23,347 nt of DNA from Phoronis australis (taxonomy: Eukaryota; Phoronida; Phoronidae): positions 33,381-56,727 of the forward strand of contig NMRA01001065.1 in assembly GCA_002633005.1 (NCBI GenBank), written 5' to 3'. Position 1 is the first letter of the stretch. Each line of letters starts with the position of its first letter. The notes beneath the pieces were generated by a model. That model had not been told where the DNA came from and did no database searches. It saw only the letters and a program-made list of their open reading frames with translations. This document shows, piece after piece, positions 1-11,000 of the stretch. The translations under genes were made by a program, and so were the position numbers.

Positions 1-417
1 CTTCACAATTCTATCGATGATCAGTCCGTAAGGGCGAAAGAAACTCGGCTTAACTCAAAGAACAAAGCAAACTTCGACCACAGACACCGAACTATGTCCC
101 TACCAGTATTAGGTGTTGGAGACCAAGTCTCGGTGCGTGATCAAGACAAACACGGCGAAGTGAAAGAGAGTTCGACAAACCCGAGATCCTACCTTGTCGT
201 CACAGAGTCCGGTGCTACAATTCGCTGTAACCGGTCAGCGTTGATTAATACCGGAAATATGAAAAGTGCCTCACCAGAGAATTTTACACCAAAAGAGACG
301 ACCCCCAAATCATTTTCAAACTCGGCATCAACCCCACCTACCGCAGACACCCCACAGACCCAACAACTACGACGTTCTGAACGGGTTATAAAACCACTGG
401 ATCGCCTGAATCTCTGA
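1..417 (+). mobile_element. Ty3/gypsy retrotransposon, C-terminal end of pol (integrase tail), 5'-truncated by window edge
   Basis: The frame is open from base 1 to the TGA at 415-417 (138 codons; the first in-window ATG at 94 is not the true start). The segment GDQVSVRD followed by NPRSYLVV and then RCNRSALI matches the C-terminal domain of Ty3/gypsy integrases, where a G-D-x-V-x-V strand is followed by P-R-S-Y-x-V and R-x-N-R-x-x-L. The last 50 residues are Pro/Thr/Ser-rich and end in a basic stretch (LRRSERVIKP), also common in these polyproteins. It is followed by a polypurine tract and an LTR start, so this is the 3' end of an element lying in + orientation. No internal stops are seen, so the copy may be fairly young. 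The protease, RT and RNase H parts lie outside the window. The Mag-like lineage is inferred from LTR length, not from an alignment. Confidence 0.8.
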
Positions 418-513
418 ACATTTGATTAGTTTTCAGTGCTTAGTGATAAGGACATTAACATAGTTCAAGACATTTATTGCTTAAAGCGTTTACACATATT
501 CTTAAACTATCTT

Positions 514-522
514 GGGAGGAGA
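514..522 (+). other. Polypurine tract of the retrotransposon
   Basis: The purine run GGGAGGAGA lies directly before TGTAG, the first bases of the putative LTR. This is the position expected for the plus-strand DNA primer of an LTR retrotransposon. Confidence 0.65.
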
Positions 523-596
523 TGTAGTATTATAGCTCTTTAGACTTAGAGATAAATATATTGAGTTCCGGTTCCATCAGCGTTGTTGTTCCTACA
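523..596 (+). repeat. Putative 3' LTR, 74 bp
   Basis: It starts TGTAGTATTATAGC right after the polypurine tract and ends TTCCTACA, giving the short inverted termini TGTAG/CTACA. A TATA-like ATAAATATA sits at 552-560. Such short LTRs (about 75 bp) are known in Mag-type Ty3/gypsy elements. The 5' LTR and the matching target-site copy are outside the window, so the 3' boundary rests only on the terminal inverted bases; the next five bases (GAAAC) would be the target duplication. A longer LTR cannot be excluded. Confidence 0.55.
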
Positions 597-637
597 GAAA
601 CAACGCAGCGACATCAGTGGTTCTTCTGCAGAGTGAG

Positions 638-824
638 TGCTGCTGTATCGTTCCTGCTTGTGCGAACTATGAAGCTGCGAGAAAAGCAGGTATATCATTT
701 TTTTCGATTTCCTCGAGAGCCCATAACGCTTTGGAAGTGGCTCATAGTTGTGAAGAATGAAAAGTATGCTGTTAATACCAAGTATAAGGTCATGAAACAT
801 TTCGTCGACAGTTGCGGTTCTTAA
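638..824 (+). pseudogene. Decayed THAP-type zinc-finger domain with frameshift
   Basis: Reading from 638 gives CCIVPAC, then ANYEAARKAGISFF; after a T7 run at 698-704 the reading continues in the next frame as RFPREPITLWKW, ending at TAA 822-824. Together these match a THAP domain: C-x4-C, then F-x-F-P, a conserved Trp, and a terminal K-H-F. One T too many in the homopolymer breaks the frame. The third zinc Cys expected three residues before the His is Val (V-M-K-H-F), so the metal site is also damaged. There is no clear start codon, and no AVPTF box is visible. THAP domains occur both in host genes and in P-element-type transposases; nothing here decides between a transposon remnant and a host exon. 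A sequencing error in the T run is possible, but would not explain the lost Cys. Confidence 0.6.
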
Positions 825-2289
825 AGTTCATCCCTTTTACTTGAAGCTGTTGTGGTATGCTGAAGTGTTACTAGGTCAGTGCTTTGAGCGTGATGAAGCA
901 CCTGGTGAAACCCTTGCATTATGACGTCGTGGTCTGTCGGATGACTGACTATCTTTCCAAGCATCGAAAGGCATCCAAAGGGACGTGTCACTTTACTATC
1001 TGTTGGGGGTCTTATTACAGTGTTGTGACAGCCATCTGGAACAAAATAATCTCCTGGTAGAGACTGGTTGAAACATGTGGGATACTTATAACTATTTCTA
1101 AATAATTCTCTGAACAATACATTGTTTTAAGTCTCACATAGTAAGACAGTTTTGTATTACATTCGATATCACATTGCCAGCCTTGCAAATAACTACAGTC
1201 ACTGGGAAAAAAACTGTAAAGAAATCCGCTTGGTGCACCACGCCCTGATTAATCCATATATATCTGAAAAAAACATATAGTAGACATTAGTTTCGTACAA
1301 ATTGTGCCCAATTATAAGATCTTCTGATCAGGTCTGACTGAACAGGCATATCCTATGCTGCCTTTACGCCACAATTACTAGGCATCTTCACCATTTTGAC
1401 TGAACCAATATTTTATACAGGATATTTATAATATTTTGTAAACAACGAACATGTGAAAGGCTATCAATTTTTAGTTTGCTCCTTCTGTAATATCTTTGTG
1501 ACTTGATTTTCTTGTGGAGTTGCACTTGATATAGTTATGTTACAAAAAACTTGTGTTGTACATGCACTGCAGGAATTTGTGTAGTCTTGTGGTTGTTTGT
1601 ACGATATATAATTGACGAGCTCCGGTATTAGTCTGTAATGCTGATACTGTAAAGTATTGTTTGGATGTTTGTTCACATACAATCAACTGTTTTGTTAAAA
1701 GCCATGGGTTATTGATCTCACCTGTGGTGCCTTGGACATTAGCCATACCGGAAGCTATAATGAGTATTTTGGCGCTACGAGATGTCTTGCTCGATTGTCT
1801 CTGAATGACTCATTGTGCGCCGGCAACTTACTTTTAATTTTATGTTTTAAGCTCTCTAACATTTTTAGAAGAACACAAAACTGTGAATTTTATTGTTTAA
1901 AATTTTTAAAGGAAACGATCATCAACTAGTAACTATTTTTCTGTAATTGTCAGTGACAACTTCCTGTTGCTGGCTGACACTGACTTGAGTGCATTTGCTT
2001 AGCTTTGTTTTATGTTGTAAGATTTTAACCTTTGGTGGAATGACTGGCTTCTCTATTTGGCTTTTTAGCCTGCTGTTGGCTGACCTGAATTGCTTATTAC
2101 TCAGAGGAGCAAAAAGTATTTTGGTTAGTTTATAACTTTTCTCTTTTACGTAAACAATGATCGGAATATTTGTTTGAGTGGACATTCTACTTTGCTGCTT
2201 GTTTCACATCCAATATTTGCTTTGCATGCAATTTGTATGTCTTTTCATTGTGTCTCACATGCAAGAACAAGTGAATATTTTTCAGTGTC
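825..2289. other. Non-coding stretch, no feature recognised
   Basis: AT-rich sequence with short, unrelated open frames on both strands and no domain signature. It probably lies in a GUSB intron upstream of the exon at 4864, because the earlier GUSB exons are not found in the window. Confidence 0.5.
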
Positions 2290-2488
2290 ATCATGACCGT
2301 CCGTTACTGTGTATGCTTCGAGCAGATCCACTGAGTCATACATGGTCACACCACGTGACCCTGAATTGTCACAAATCCAAATAAATCTGCCTGACCAGAT
2401 CTCGAATTCGGGACCTACCGCAATCTATGAAGGTCTGAGTCTTCAGTCCTCAGAGATATTGGCACAGATCGGTCATACACAGAAATCC
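2290..2488 (-). repeat. Diverged tRNA-derived SINE copy
   Basis: On the - strand this begins GGATTTCTGTGTATG (2488 downward), nearly the same leader as the better preserved SINE at 18509 (GGATTTCTGTGTTTG). The next 75 bases align with the tRNA head of that copy: a decayed A box, GAGGACTGAAGACTC, then CGGTAGGT, a B-box-like AATTCGAGATC near 2396-2406, then GGCAGATTTATTT against GGCAGAAATCTTTT, and later the shared TGTGACC. It is much more diverged than the 18 kb copies. The low-coordinate end is uncertain (somewhere in 2290-2345). Confidence 0.5.
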
Positions 2489-3695
2489 TAACAGAGTTGT
2501 TTCATTACAAGTGACTGTTGTTTAGTTTCAACTTAAGAGGAAACAAGTTATTCAATGTAGTCCATTGTTAAATGTTTGCGTAGTATTTTGTGTTGTATCT
2601 CCACATGAATGTATGAAGGTGAACACCAACAACTCAGAAAAATGTACAGCTTACTTGAAACGTGTCTCAGGCAACATGCGAGGCATGTTGGTTTCACTCG
2701 CGAGGTGTATCATTTTATGGGCCGAGCATAATCTAAATGAGTGATGAACTGTCGGTTCTTTCAAACCCATGAAATTATCTCTAATTTGAGTTACGCACAA
2801 TTTGAGACCAATTTATGTAAATTGTCTAAATCGAAGTTGTTTTTGTGGTGGAGTGCAAGTTAATGTCTGCTTTCATATATGCTCTTGAGGTATATTCTTC
2901 GTCACGTGCAGAATTTGCTTTGCGCACGTGATTTTAACAAAAGGTTAGAAATGAGTGAGCAAAAATGAATTTTGTTAACTTATACATGCAACTATAGTCC
3001 TGAACGCAATGCATGTGAATGTTTCCCTATTGCATAAAGTCACATCATTCAACTGTGAACTATCAAATCAAGTGCTCCAGTTTATTTGATGAGTCCCCAA
3101 ACAGCAGAATGTTGTCATGAGAATATTTGGTGGTGTGAAGCCATCACTAGCTGATGTTGATGTTGCCTGACTAGCAGGCGGTGAGAGGATTTTATTTTAC
3201 ATGGAGTTGTCGGATACTTGGCATAAAGTGTTCACACAAATGCGAGAATTACTTTGCTTAAAGTATGTTTTGTCTACAAGTATGGTTATTAGGGATACCG
3301 TTTTCTCCACAGATTTTCTGAATTGGTCCGTTAAGACTTAAGCAGTCAAAATAACAGTGCAGTTTCCAGCTAAGTTCTAACCAGTTGAATACATTGTTTA
3401 TCACAAAAATAATTATCAAATTTGACATTTTCATGGTTTCCAAGGCTGCAATCATTGTTGCAAAGAAAGGAAAACTTGACATATGTTTTTGTATTCGTTG
3501 GTATGCAAAGCAAGCTGAGAATTGACAAAAAATTATTTTACTCTTCGATATTTTTTTGCAGAACAAAATTTCTCTTGTCTGCCACATTGTTTGCTAAATT
3601 GGCAGTAGATAACATTAACAGGTATTGCCTTAATTGCTGGTTGGTTTATACTCAACAATAGTTGTCGCAAGGGTGACAGACCTTTTGCTCGATGT
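2489..3695. other. Non-coding stretch, no feature recognised
   Basis: AT-rich, with only short frames lacking any domain signature on either strand. Probably intronic to GUSB. Confidence 0.45.
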
Positions 3696-3733
3696 ATGCG
3701 CCCATAAGCTATTTTTGGTCTCATATCGTCAGC

Positions 3734-3764
<31 letters not shown>

Positions 3765-3865
3765 ATGTCTCATTCATCCATCATAACGTTCGTCATTCCG
3801 TCAGGTGCTTGTCTATTTTTGGTCACATATCGTCAGCTTTTTGTCTGTCTGTCTGTCTGTCTGTA

Positions 3866-3901
<36 letters not shown>

Positions 3902-3960
3902 ATTCGTCCATCATTACGTTTGTTGTTCCCTTTCCTTGTCTATTGATGTTCACCACTTGA
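3696..3960. repeat. GTCT microsatellite region with 104-bp duplication, possible Helentron-type end
   Basis: Two GTCT tracts (3739-3770 and about 3843-3900) are embedded in a tandem duplication of about 104 bp: CTATTTTTGGTC followed by CATATCGTCAGC occurs at 3709 and again at 3813. At 3696-3706, ATGCGCCCATA closely resembles the subterminal repeat ATGCGCCCAC of the element at 19930-20786. A tetranucleotide microsatellite beside core repeats and a subterminal repeat is typical of non-autonomous Helentrons (DINE-1, pearl/CvA types). Only one end is recognisable, so the assignment is tentative; the microsatellite itself is certain. Confidence 0.7.
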
Positions 3961-4427
3961 AGGAAAATGATAACATTTAGCAAAGAGTTATATGATATGG
4001 ATGGGCCCGTCTGTTTCATTCTGAGCTTGGAACGGCTAACTAGTCCACATAGTGACTTAGAATTTTGGAGATAGTTGCAAATCACGGGTGTCATTCACAC
4101 ACAATGGGCCTTTTAAAATTGATATGCAAGGTCAGTGAAAACAGTTCTTTGTGAACCCTGCTCAGTCATACAAGTACTCAATTGGATTGTGTAACTAAAC
4201 ACAGCTTAAGAAAGGGTTTTTGGCTGAGAAGATTATCATTTTATTACCACTTATTTGTGAATAGCTGAGCCCATGATTGTACAGAAAGATTTGATTTATG
4301 GCACCCCCCATTAGCCAGTTTAGTTTTCAACAAGTTATTGCTAGTTTGTCATTTATTGTCAAAATTACTATTGGACAGACTGAAATATGATGAAACTTCT
4401 TGCCATTTTTGTTTATGATCATTTCTG

Positions 4428-4459
4428 TCATCATCATCATCAAAATCATCATCATCATT
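4428..4459. repeat. TCA trinucleotide microsatellite (interrupted)
   Basis: Four to five TCA units, a short AAA interruption, then four more ATC units. Confidence 0.75.
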
Positions 4460-4863
4460 CTCTTCCTCGTATTACAATTTTGTTAAGTGTCACTCTTTGA
4501 AGCACCATTGTTCCATAAATGATGGAGTCACCATGCACTAGTTGAAACTGCTTTTCACCTGCCCAGTGACAATATTTTGGATCCACGTTTTGCTGTGAAT
4601 AGGAATTGTAAAGTAGCTAAAATGTTGACTACACAATCACGCCATCTGCAGATCAGATTATGAACGAGTCTGTAGAATTCCAAGATTGCATGAATCGTAT
4701 TGGATATAAACTCTAATAACACGAGCAAATCATCAAATACATTTTAACTGTTCTATCAAGGTATCATTAATGATTTGTTTGTGCAATTAGAATTTTCTTT
4801 GGCAGCCCAGTGCTGGGTCATCATTGTGGGTGCATTTCAATAACTTTTCTTTATTTAATTTAG

Positions 4864-5036
4864 ATCCGAGGTAAAGGTTTGGATCTACCATTGGTTGCCA
4901 GAGATTTCAGTCTTCTCAAATGGCTGGGTGCTAACTGTTTCCGCACCTCTCACTATCCATATGCTGAGGAAATACTTGATCAGGCAGATCAACAAGGAAT
5001 TGTGGTAATAGATGAAAGTCCTGGAGTGGGCATCAA
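4864..5036 (+). CDS. GUSB: GUSB exon a (first in window)
   Basis: Acceptor TTTAATTTAG at 4854-4863, donor GTAAGC at 5037. Phase 0 start, ends two bases into a codon. It encodes [15 protein letters not shown], then [20 protein letters not shown] and [13 protein letters not shown], the beginning of the TIM barrel. Human GUSB has Cys where this reads Ser in DE(C/S)PGVG. Confidence 0.95.
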
Positions 5037-8000
5037 GTAAGCAAATGGTCGTAATAAGTTATAAATTCTTTGCCATGCACGACTGCTTGCATTTAGTCAA
5101 ATAGGCAAGAATCTCCCCTCAAGATGAAGGACTGTATTTGGGCAATAGCCATAATGTACTCTAGCTTAGAGTAATAGACACTTATCTCGAGTTCACACAA
5201 AAGTGGAAAAGAGTATACCAAAATAATTTCAAGTTCGATTTTGAGAACAAATTTAGTTTAGACCCTGGCCCTGAGTGTCATAGTTATGAATATTATTTCC
5301 AGAATTCCCCCTTTCTTTCCTGCAGTGAAGAAGTTTATGTGTTGTCAATGATATTTTGATGAGAAATAATCTACAATATCTTCCTGGTTTGTTGCCAATT
5401 CAGTACAGTATGAGGATTTAATGAATTTTTGGGGTTTGACTTTTGTGGTAAAAAGATTCAACGGTTTGGCAATTCCTGTGTTTTTAATGTATAGTTGGAA
5501 AGAAACAAAATATAAAGTAAGAATTATTAGTCTTCGTTCATGCCATTGTTGGTCACATTACCTATAGTTGACTCTGAGATCTCTGTCCTGACCAGATGTA
5601 TATGATGTCTAATACTTATAAGATATAAACATCCTGATTAACCAGAATAACAACAAAATAATAAATTAATTTAAAATGTTCTTCATCTATCTTTCAGAGC
5701 AAATAACTTTGGCCCCGAATCACTGACTCACCATTTACAAGTGATGGATGAGATGTACCGCCGTGACAAGAACCGACCAGCTGTGGTAATGTGGTCTGTG
5801 GCCAATGAACCACAGTCTACCTTACAGGCGGCAGATGACTATTTCAAGTAATTATAGTCTTCCAGCTTTGTAGGAATCATTGTTTAACTAAAGTCCGTGG
5901 TATTCCATTTGTTGGTGTAGATAGCATTGCGAATATGATTTCATTCATCAAACTAAAATTCTAGGCTAAAGTACTTCTACGATTTATATAATCAATGTTC
6001 ACATTAATGTAATCTCCTTGCAGCGTAGGTTGTCTGCAGCTGTATCTGCTTAACCACTCGTAGGGCATCAACAAATTTGGCAGGTGCGTTTTTGTGATGA
6101 ACCCAATGACGGATGAGGATGACTTTTGGACAAATTTGATTTTTGCTGTGCTACCTTTATATATGTCAAATCTCTCGATGGATTCTGCTTACAAATCTTG
6201 GAAGAAATTACTTGTATTAGTGACAGCTTTTAGTATTTTGGTATCTTTTTTATCTATCTACCAACCAAACGGTTTGAACTGGCTCATCATGAAATTTGAG
6301 GGATATTTTCTCTAAAAACATGGCTGATTTTAGGATAACCCAACTACTGCTATACCTCCGGGTGGCAGTTTTATTTTTTCATGTGGTCAATGTCTTTTGC
6401 TAAATGAGAGTATGCCTTTTCGTACTGTGCCTGGAAGGCAATTCTCTCTTTTTGCAACTGTTAGTATAACAACAAAGTTCCTTGCTGCTGTTTTTGCACG
6501 GGCTCTTGCACATTGTGTCCTCCATGACAATTTCAATATTTTTATTTTTTGTTTTTGGCATCCATGTTACATGTGGGTGGATATTGCCATCATCTCTGTC
6601 CAGCAGGCGTTGCTGTATCTCAACCCTTTTTTGGATCTGCATGTTCTTATGCAGCTGATAATGATGACTTATGGACGGATCTGACTATACCATTGTGCCC
6701 CCTAGTAGCAATTTTTTCGTTTGCTTCTTGCTTTAGAGTTCCTTGACTGATTTTCTTGAAATTTAGAAAATATTAGATTCTGTTAACAATGTGATAGCAT
6801 CTTTCCATTTTCGAGCGTATTGGGAATATTCTACGCTGCCTAGTGACCATTTTTTATTTTTTAGTCTTTAAAGTGCTCATAGGATCATTATGAAAATTGG
6901 TGTTTGTGCTTCTGAAAAGAGCAACGCTGATGTGGGGGACAGGCTGACTGCTGTGGCGTTTCCTATAAAGAATTTTGTTTTTTGTGTATGGCTCAACATT
7001 ACCAAAGAAGTAATTTGATATACCTTCATTAGGAGTACATAACTGACAGTGATTTTGGGCGGAGCCTGAGTACTGTGGCGCCCTCTAATGGCAATTGAGA
7101 TTATCTCCTATGCTTCAACTTCTATCAACTTCTTTCATGGATAGATTTTCGTGAAATTTGTCATATATGCATCTATGAAGGAAGCAATGTCACCTGGCCA
7201 GTTTCAGGTGGATTTGGTGTTTATGTGCCTCCTGTTGACCAATTTTATTATTTTTGACTGGTGTCTGCCTCTCTATCTGCAAATCGCTTGAAGGATCGCC
7301 ATGAAAGTTGGCATACTGATCTTATTGAGGAGAGCAGGGCCCACATAATTTTCTGCTTGTTTTACTACAGCGGCCCCTATTAACAGTTTTAGTTTTCTTT
7401 GCATCAACCTTAATGTGTAATAAGTTCTTTGGTGGGTGTTCATGAAATTGGGCACGTGAGTTTTTCAGAGGAAAGAATGGCTACCGTACCTATTTTTTGA
7501 TGGATCTGACAACTGTGGCAACCTCTAGTGACAAATTGTCATTGTGTCTCCTTTATTGTCTACCAAGTTCTTATCAAATTTTGAAATGTGTTGAATTGTG
7601 TTCCTAATGAGGAGAGCCTGTACAACTGATGTACTACCATCAAACTTTTCTTAAAGGAAATGAGCACCCCTTATTTCTTTGCTGTTTCCAGTGCATATGG
7701 TGAGCACATGTCAGCACAATACATTGCTCTGCTTCTATTTGCCATTGGTTTGAAAAATGGTTACGAAATTTGTGTGTTTTTGATGGAAATGACCTGACAT
7801 ACATTGTTTCTTCTACTGCTGTTCCATCCAGTGGCAGTTTTAGTTTTTTTTGTTTGCCTCAATATCTACCAATTATGAAATTTGATTAAAAATTTTCCTG
7901 TCATTTGGCTGATAAGATTTTAATACAAGAGAGAGAACATCACTTGTACTGTGGCATTTTTATTTGTGTAATTTGTTCACTCTCAGTATCCACCTCGCCT

Positions 8001-11000
8001 TGTGTAATATGTTCACTCTCAGTATACATCTCGCCTTGTGTAAAATGTTCACTCTCAGTATACATCTCGCCTTGTGTAATATGTTCACTCTCAGTATCCA
8101 CATCGCCTTGTTGCAACTAGTTTAACAAAATGTGGACTGTTAGACATGTAGTTGGCTGAATCTTTAAAATCCACAAATACCCTATGCACCCCACCTTAAG
8201 CAGTCACTAGTACTTCATCCAAGATGTTGTGCATATTTATACAATAGTCATCATGAAGACAAAGATTAATTTTACCTGATCATGGGGTAAAATGAGGACA
8301 TGTTGCCTGTCAGATTCTCCCCAATTTTTGTTGGACATATGTGCCATTGAATTCAAACTCTATCCGTGGTCTTGCATCGTTGATGACATCGCTGAATATA
8401 ATTTGGAATAATTGAATGTACAGTGTTGTCTAATCCTTTGATAGCTTGGCAGTGCAGTGATATCGCAGTGACTTTCTTAATGGTGTGTGTTTCAGCACAG
8501 TGATATCACACGTGAAGTCTCTTGATAATACGCGACCTGTAACATTTGTGACCGGACCAGGAGACTTCTTTTCAGATAAAGCAGTGAGTCCTCATCAAAT
8601 CTGCATGTTGCCATTTTGTCTACATTTCCAAACTTACATTATGGTCTCAGGCTTTTGTCTGATGCAGCTAAACTGCATGTGTGTTACCTTCTCACAAAAA
8701 ATGCTGCCTTGCTATTGGCTTGTGACAGGGTAAACAGTTCCTACCTCAGTCTATTTTCAATATTGAAGGAAAAACGTCTTACTAGTTTATCAGTTGTATG
8801 AATCTGATATGAATATTGACATTATTAAAACATTGATTTTTATCTTGATGTGGTAAAAAATCATTGAATCAGGGCTTGTTTGTCAGTTGTCGCCTGTCCG
8901 TGCCAGTGAGTGGGTTACCGGATCATTTTTGTCTTGATGCTTTTCCACTAAGCAATAGAGGAACCCATTCATACCTATTCTTTACAATCCATTGTACATG
9001 ACATTGAAGTTGGCATATTGATAAGAAATCACTCCATCTGTGCATGTCATTATCTGTCCTTTCTTGCTTGCATAGTGAACTGGCTTGTTCGACTTACTCT
9101 TACTTGTCGCGATTTAGCTTGGGAATTTACATTCTGTTAAACGCTCCTTGCATGTTGTTCGCCACACTGTGGGTGGGTCAGGCTTGGTGTGTGGCAGCTG
9201 CAATAACATCCCGGTGTATGAAATATAAAATCTTGTGCTTTGTTGGGTATTTTTGTCATTAGGATTTGAGTAGGAGTTAAATAAAAGAAACGTAGTAAAT
9301 TGGTAAAAAGTAGTCTTAGTATCTTTGAAATTCATTGTTCAGTAAATGGAATGTTTTATTATTATAATGGTAATTTTTCACGTATTTCTTAAAAAATGTA
9401 CTAATTGTCCCTTTCCATTTTTCAACATTAGTTACCTTGCTGCAAACAAATGAAGCTGGATTACATTATATTATGTCATCAAAACAGTACGAGTCAAATT
9501 AGTAATGGACTAAACTTTTATTAATCTCTGTTTTTGTGGATGAATTTCCCGTGTTCATCATATTGTGTGCTAAATAGGATTGCGAAGAATTACAGTATAT
9601 GTGGTTGGTGATTGATAGATTTGGAGTGATTTCGGTGCCGTGAACTAGACTGTCACCAGTGTGAAGTTTCTTTTCCTTTTTGTACTACGTAACTGTAAAT
9701 ATTAAAATATCTTGAACTTGATTTTACTTTGTGTTTGAGACGTATGTCCTTGAATGCTAACAAATTGTATTACTTCCTCAACTATGGAATCCCTGAAATA
9801 TCAGTTTGCTTACTGAGCGTAGTCTGAAGTTTGTGTATTTTCATGAAACTTTTTGAGCTTTTGTTTTTTAAAACTCTTAAATTATTTGGTAGTGCCTACA
9901 TGTATTACCTTTTGACCATATCTCTGTTTACAGGCACACTATGTTGATGTGTTATGCATCAACAGGTACTATGGTTGGTATAGCAACACAGGTCACACAC
10001 AACTGACCTTTACACCATATCTCTGTTTACAGGCGCAGTATGTTGATGTGTTATGCATCAACAGGTACTATGGTTGGTATAGCAACACAGGTCACACAGA
10101 ACTGATCCAGCAGCAGATCACTTACGACTTTAACAAGTGGTATGACACGTTTAACAAGCCCATAATGATCACGGAGTATGGAGCCGACACTGTGGCTGGA
10201 CTACACCAGGTATTAACTGTGGTTACATGTACAGCGAAATTTCATAATTAGTGTTGTGCCATCCATGGTGGTTGGGCCCTCCCTTTATGTCTTAGTTCAG
10301 TGTAGAATGCGCCTCAAGCTATGTCAGTTTTGTAGTTTGCATTAAAAGGTTTTCAATTTTCAAGTTTGAAGAACAACAGCTTAGTTTTCAGTGGGTATTA
10401 TTACATTTGTTCAGCTCTTAATTTTCATTGTTTTCAGAGTCCTTCATTCGTTTTCACCGAGGAATTCCAAGTGGATTTCCTACGCGAGTATCACGCGGCA
10501 TTTGACAAAATGAGAGAGACGTTTCTTGTTGGTGAAATGATATGGAATTTTGCTGATTTTGCCACAGTCCAAGGTATAGCTGAATAGATGTTTTCTTTAA
10601 GTAAAATTAAGTTTAGAAATTGCATGTTATGCATGGCTGCGAAGTGGACCTAGATACATTTTGTTTACAAAATGCAATTTTGGTTTTGTACGTGTCTGCT
10701 TCTTGAGCCTGCTGCATTGTTGCGTGACCAAAGTTTGTGTCTTAAGTATTGTACAGAAAAGAAAGTCTCATGTACTCATTCGGCATTGCGATCAAGAGCA
10801 GAAACAACTAGATTTTTTGCCATATAAGGCAACATCTACATGGTGAAAGCATTTTGAATATGCCTTACATTTTGTGTTGCTACAATTATAATATTCACGT
10901 AAGTCGGACATTCATTACTTGGATTTATGTAACGTAGAAAATATATCTGAAACTAAATAAGGCGATCCAGATCCTCCCAAGGATACTATTGTTTCATGAA

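Larger units (their letters stand above)
5848..8495 (+). other. GUSB intron holding tandem-repeat array
   Basis: A 2648-bp intron between exons b and c. Most of it (about 6080-7870) is a degenerate tandem array and 7976-8119 is a minisatellite, both listed separately. Open frames in it are by-products of these repeats. Confidence 0.85.

Noticed and set aside
821-1117. 98-codon - strand frame ending in KRDEL, like an ER-retention signal
   Set aside because: No start context, signal peptide or recognisable domain; the C-terminal match is only five residues and fits chance.
3692-3980. Cys/Leu/Ser-rich repeat proteins (SVCLSVCL)
   Set aside because: Direct translation of the GTCT microsatellite.
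1-4863. Upstream GUSB exon encoding the NKHED region
   Set aside because: No matching sequence was found on the + strand, so it is presumed to lie before the window.
6094-6746. Membrane-protein-like + strand frames
   Set aside because: Hydrophobicity comes from T-rich repeat units of the intronic array; no conserved start or splice context.
7976-8119. CRISPR-like repeats
   Set aside because: Units are directly contiguous with no spacers, and the sequence is eukaryotic.
7905-8120. 12-residue repeat protein
   Set aside because: Translation of the 36-bp minisatellite inside a GUSB intron.
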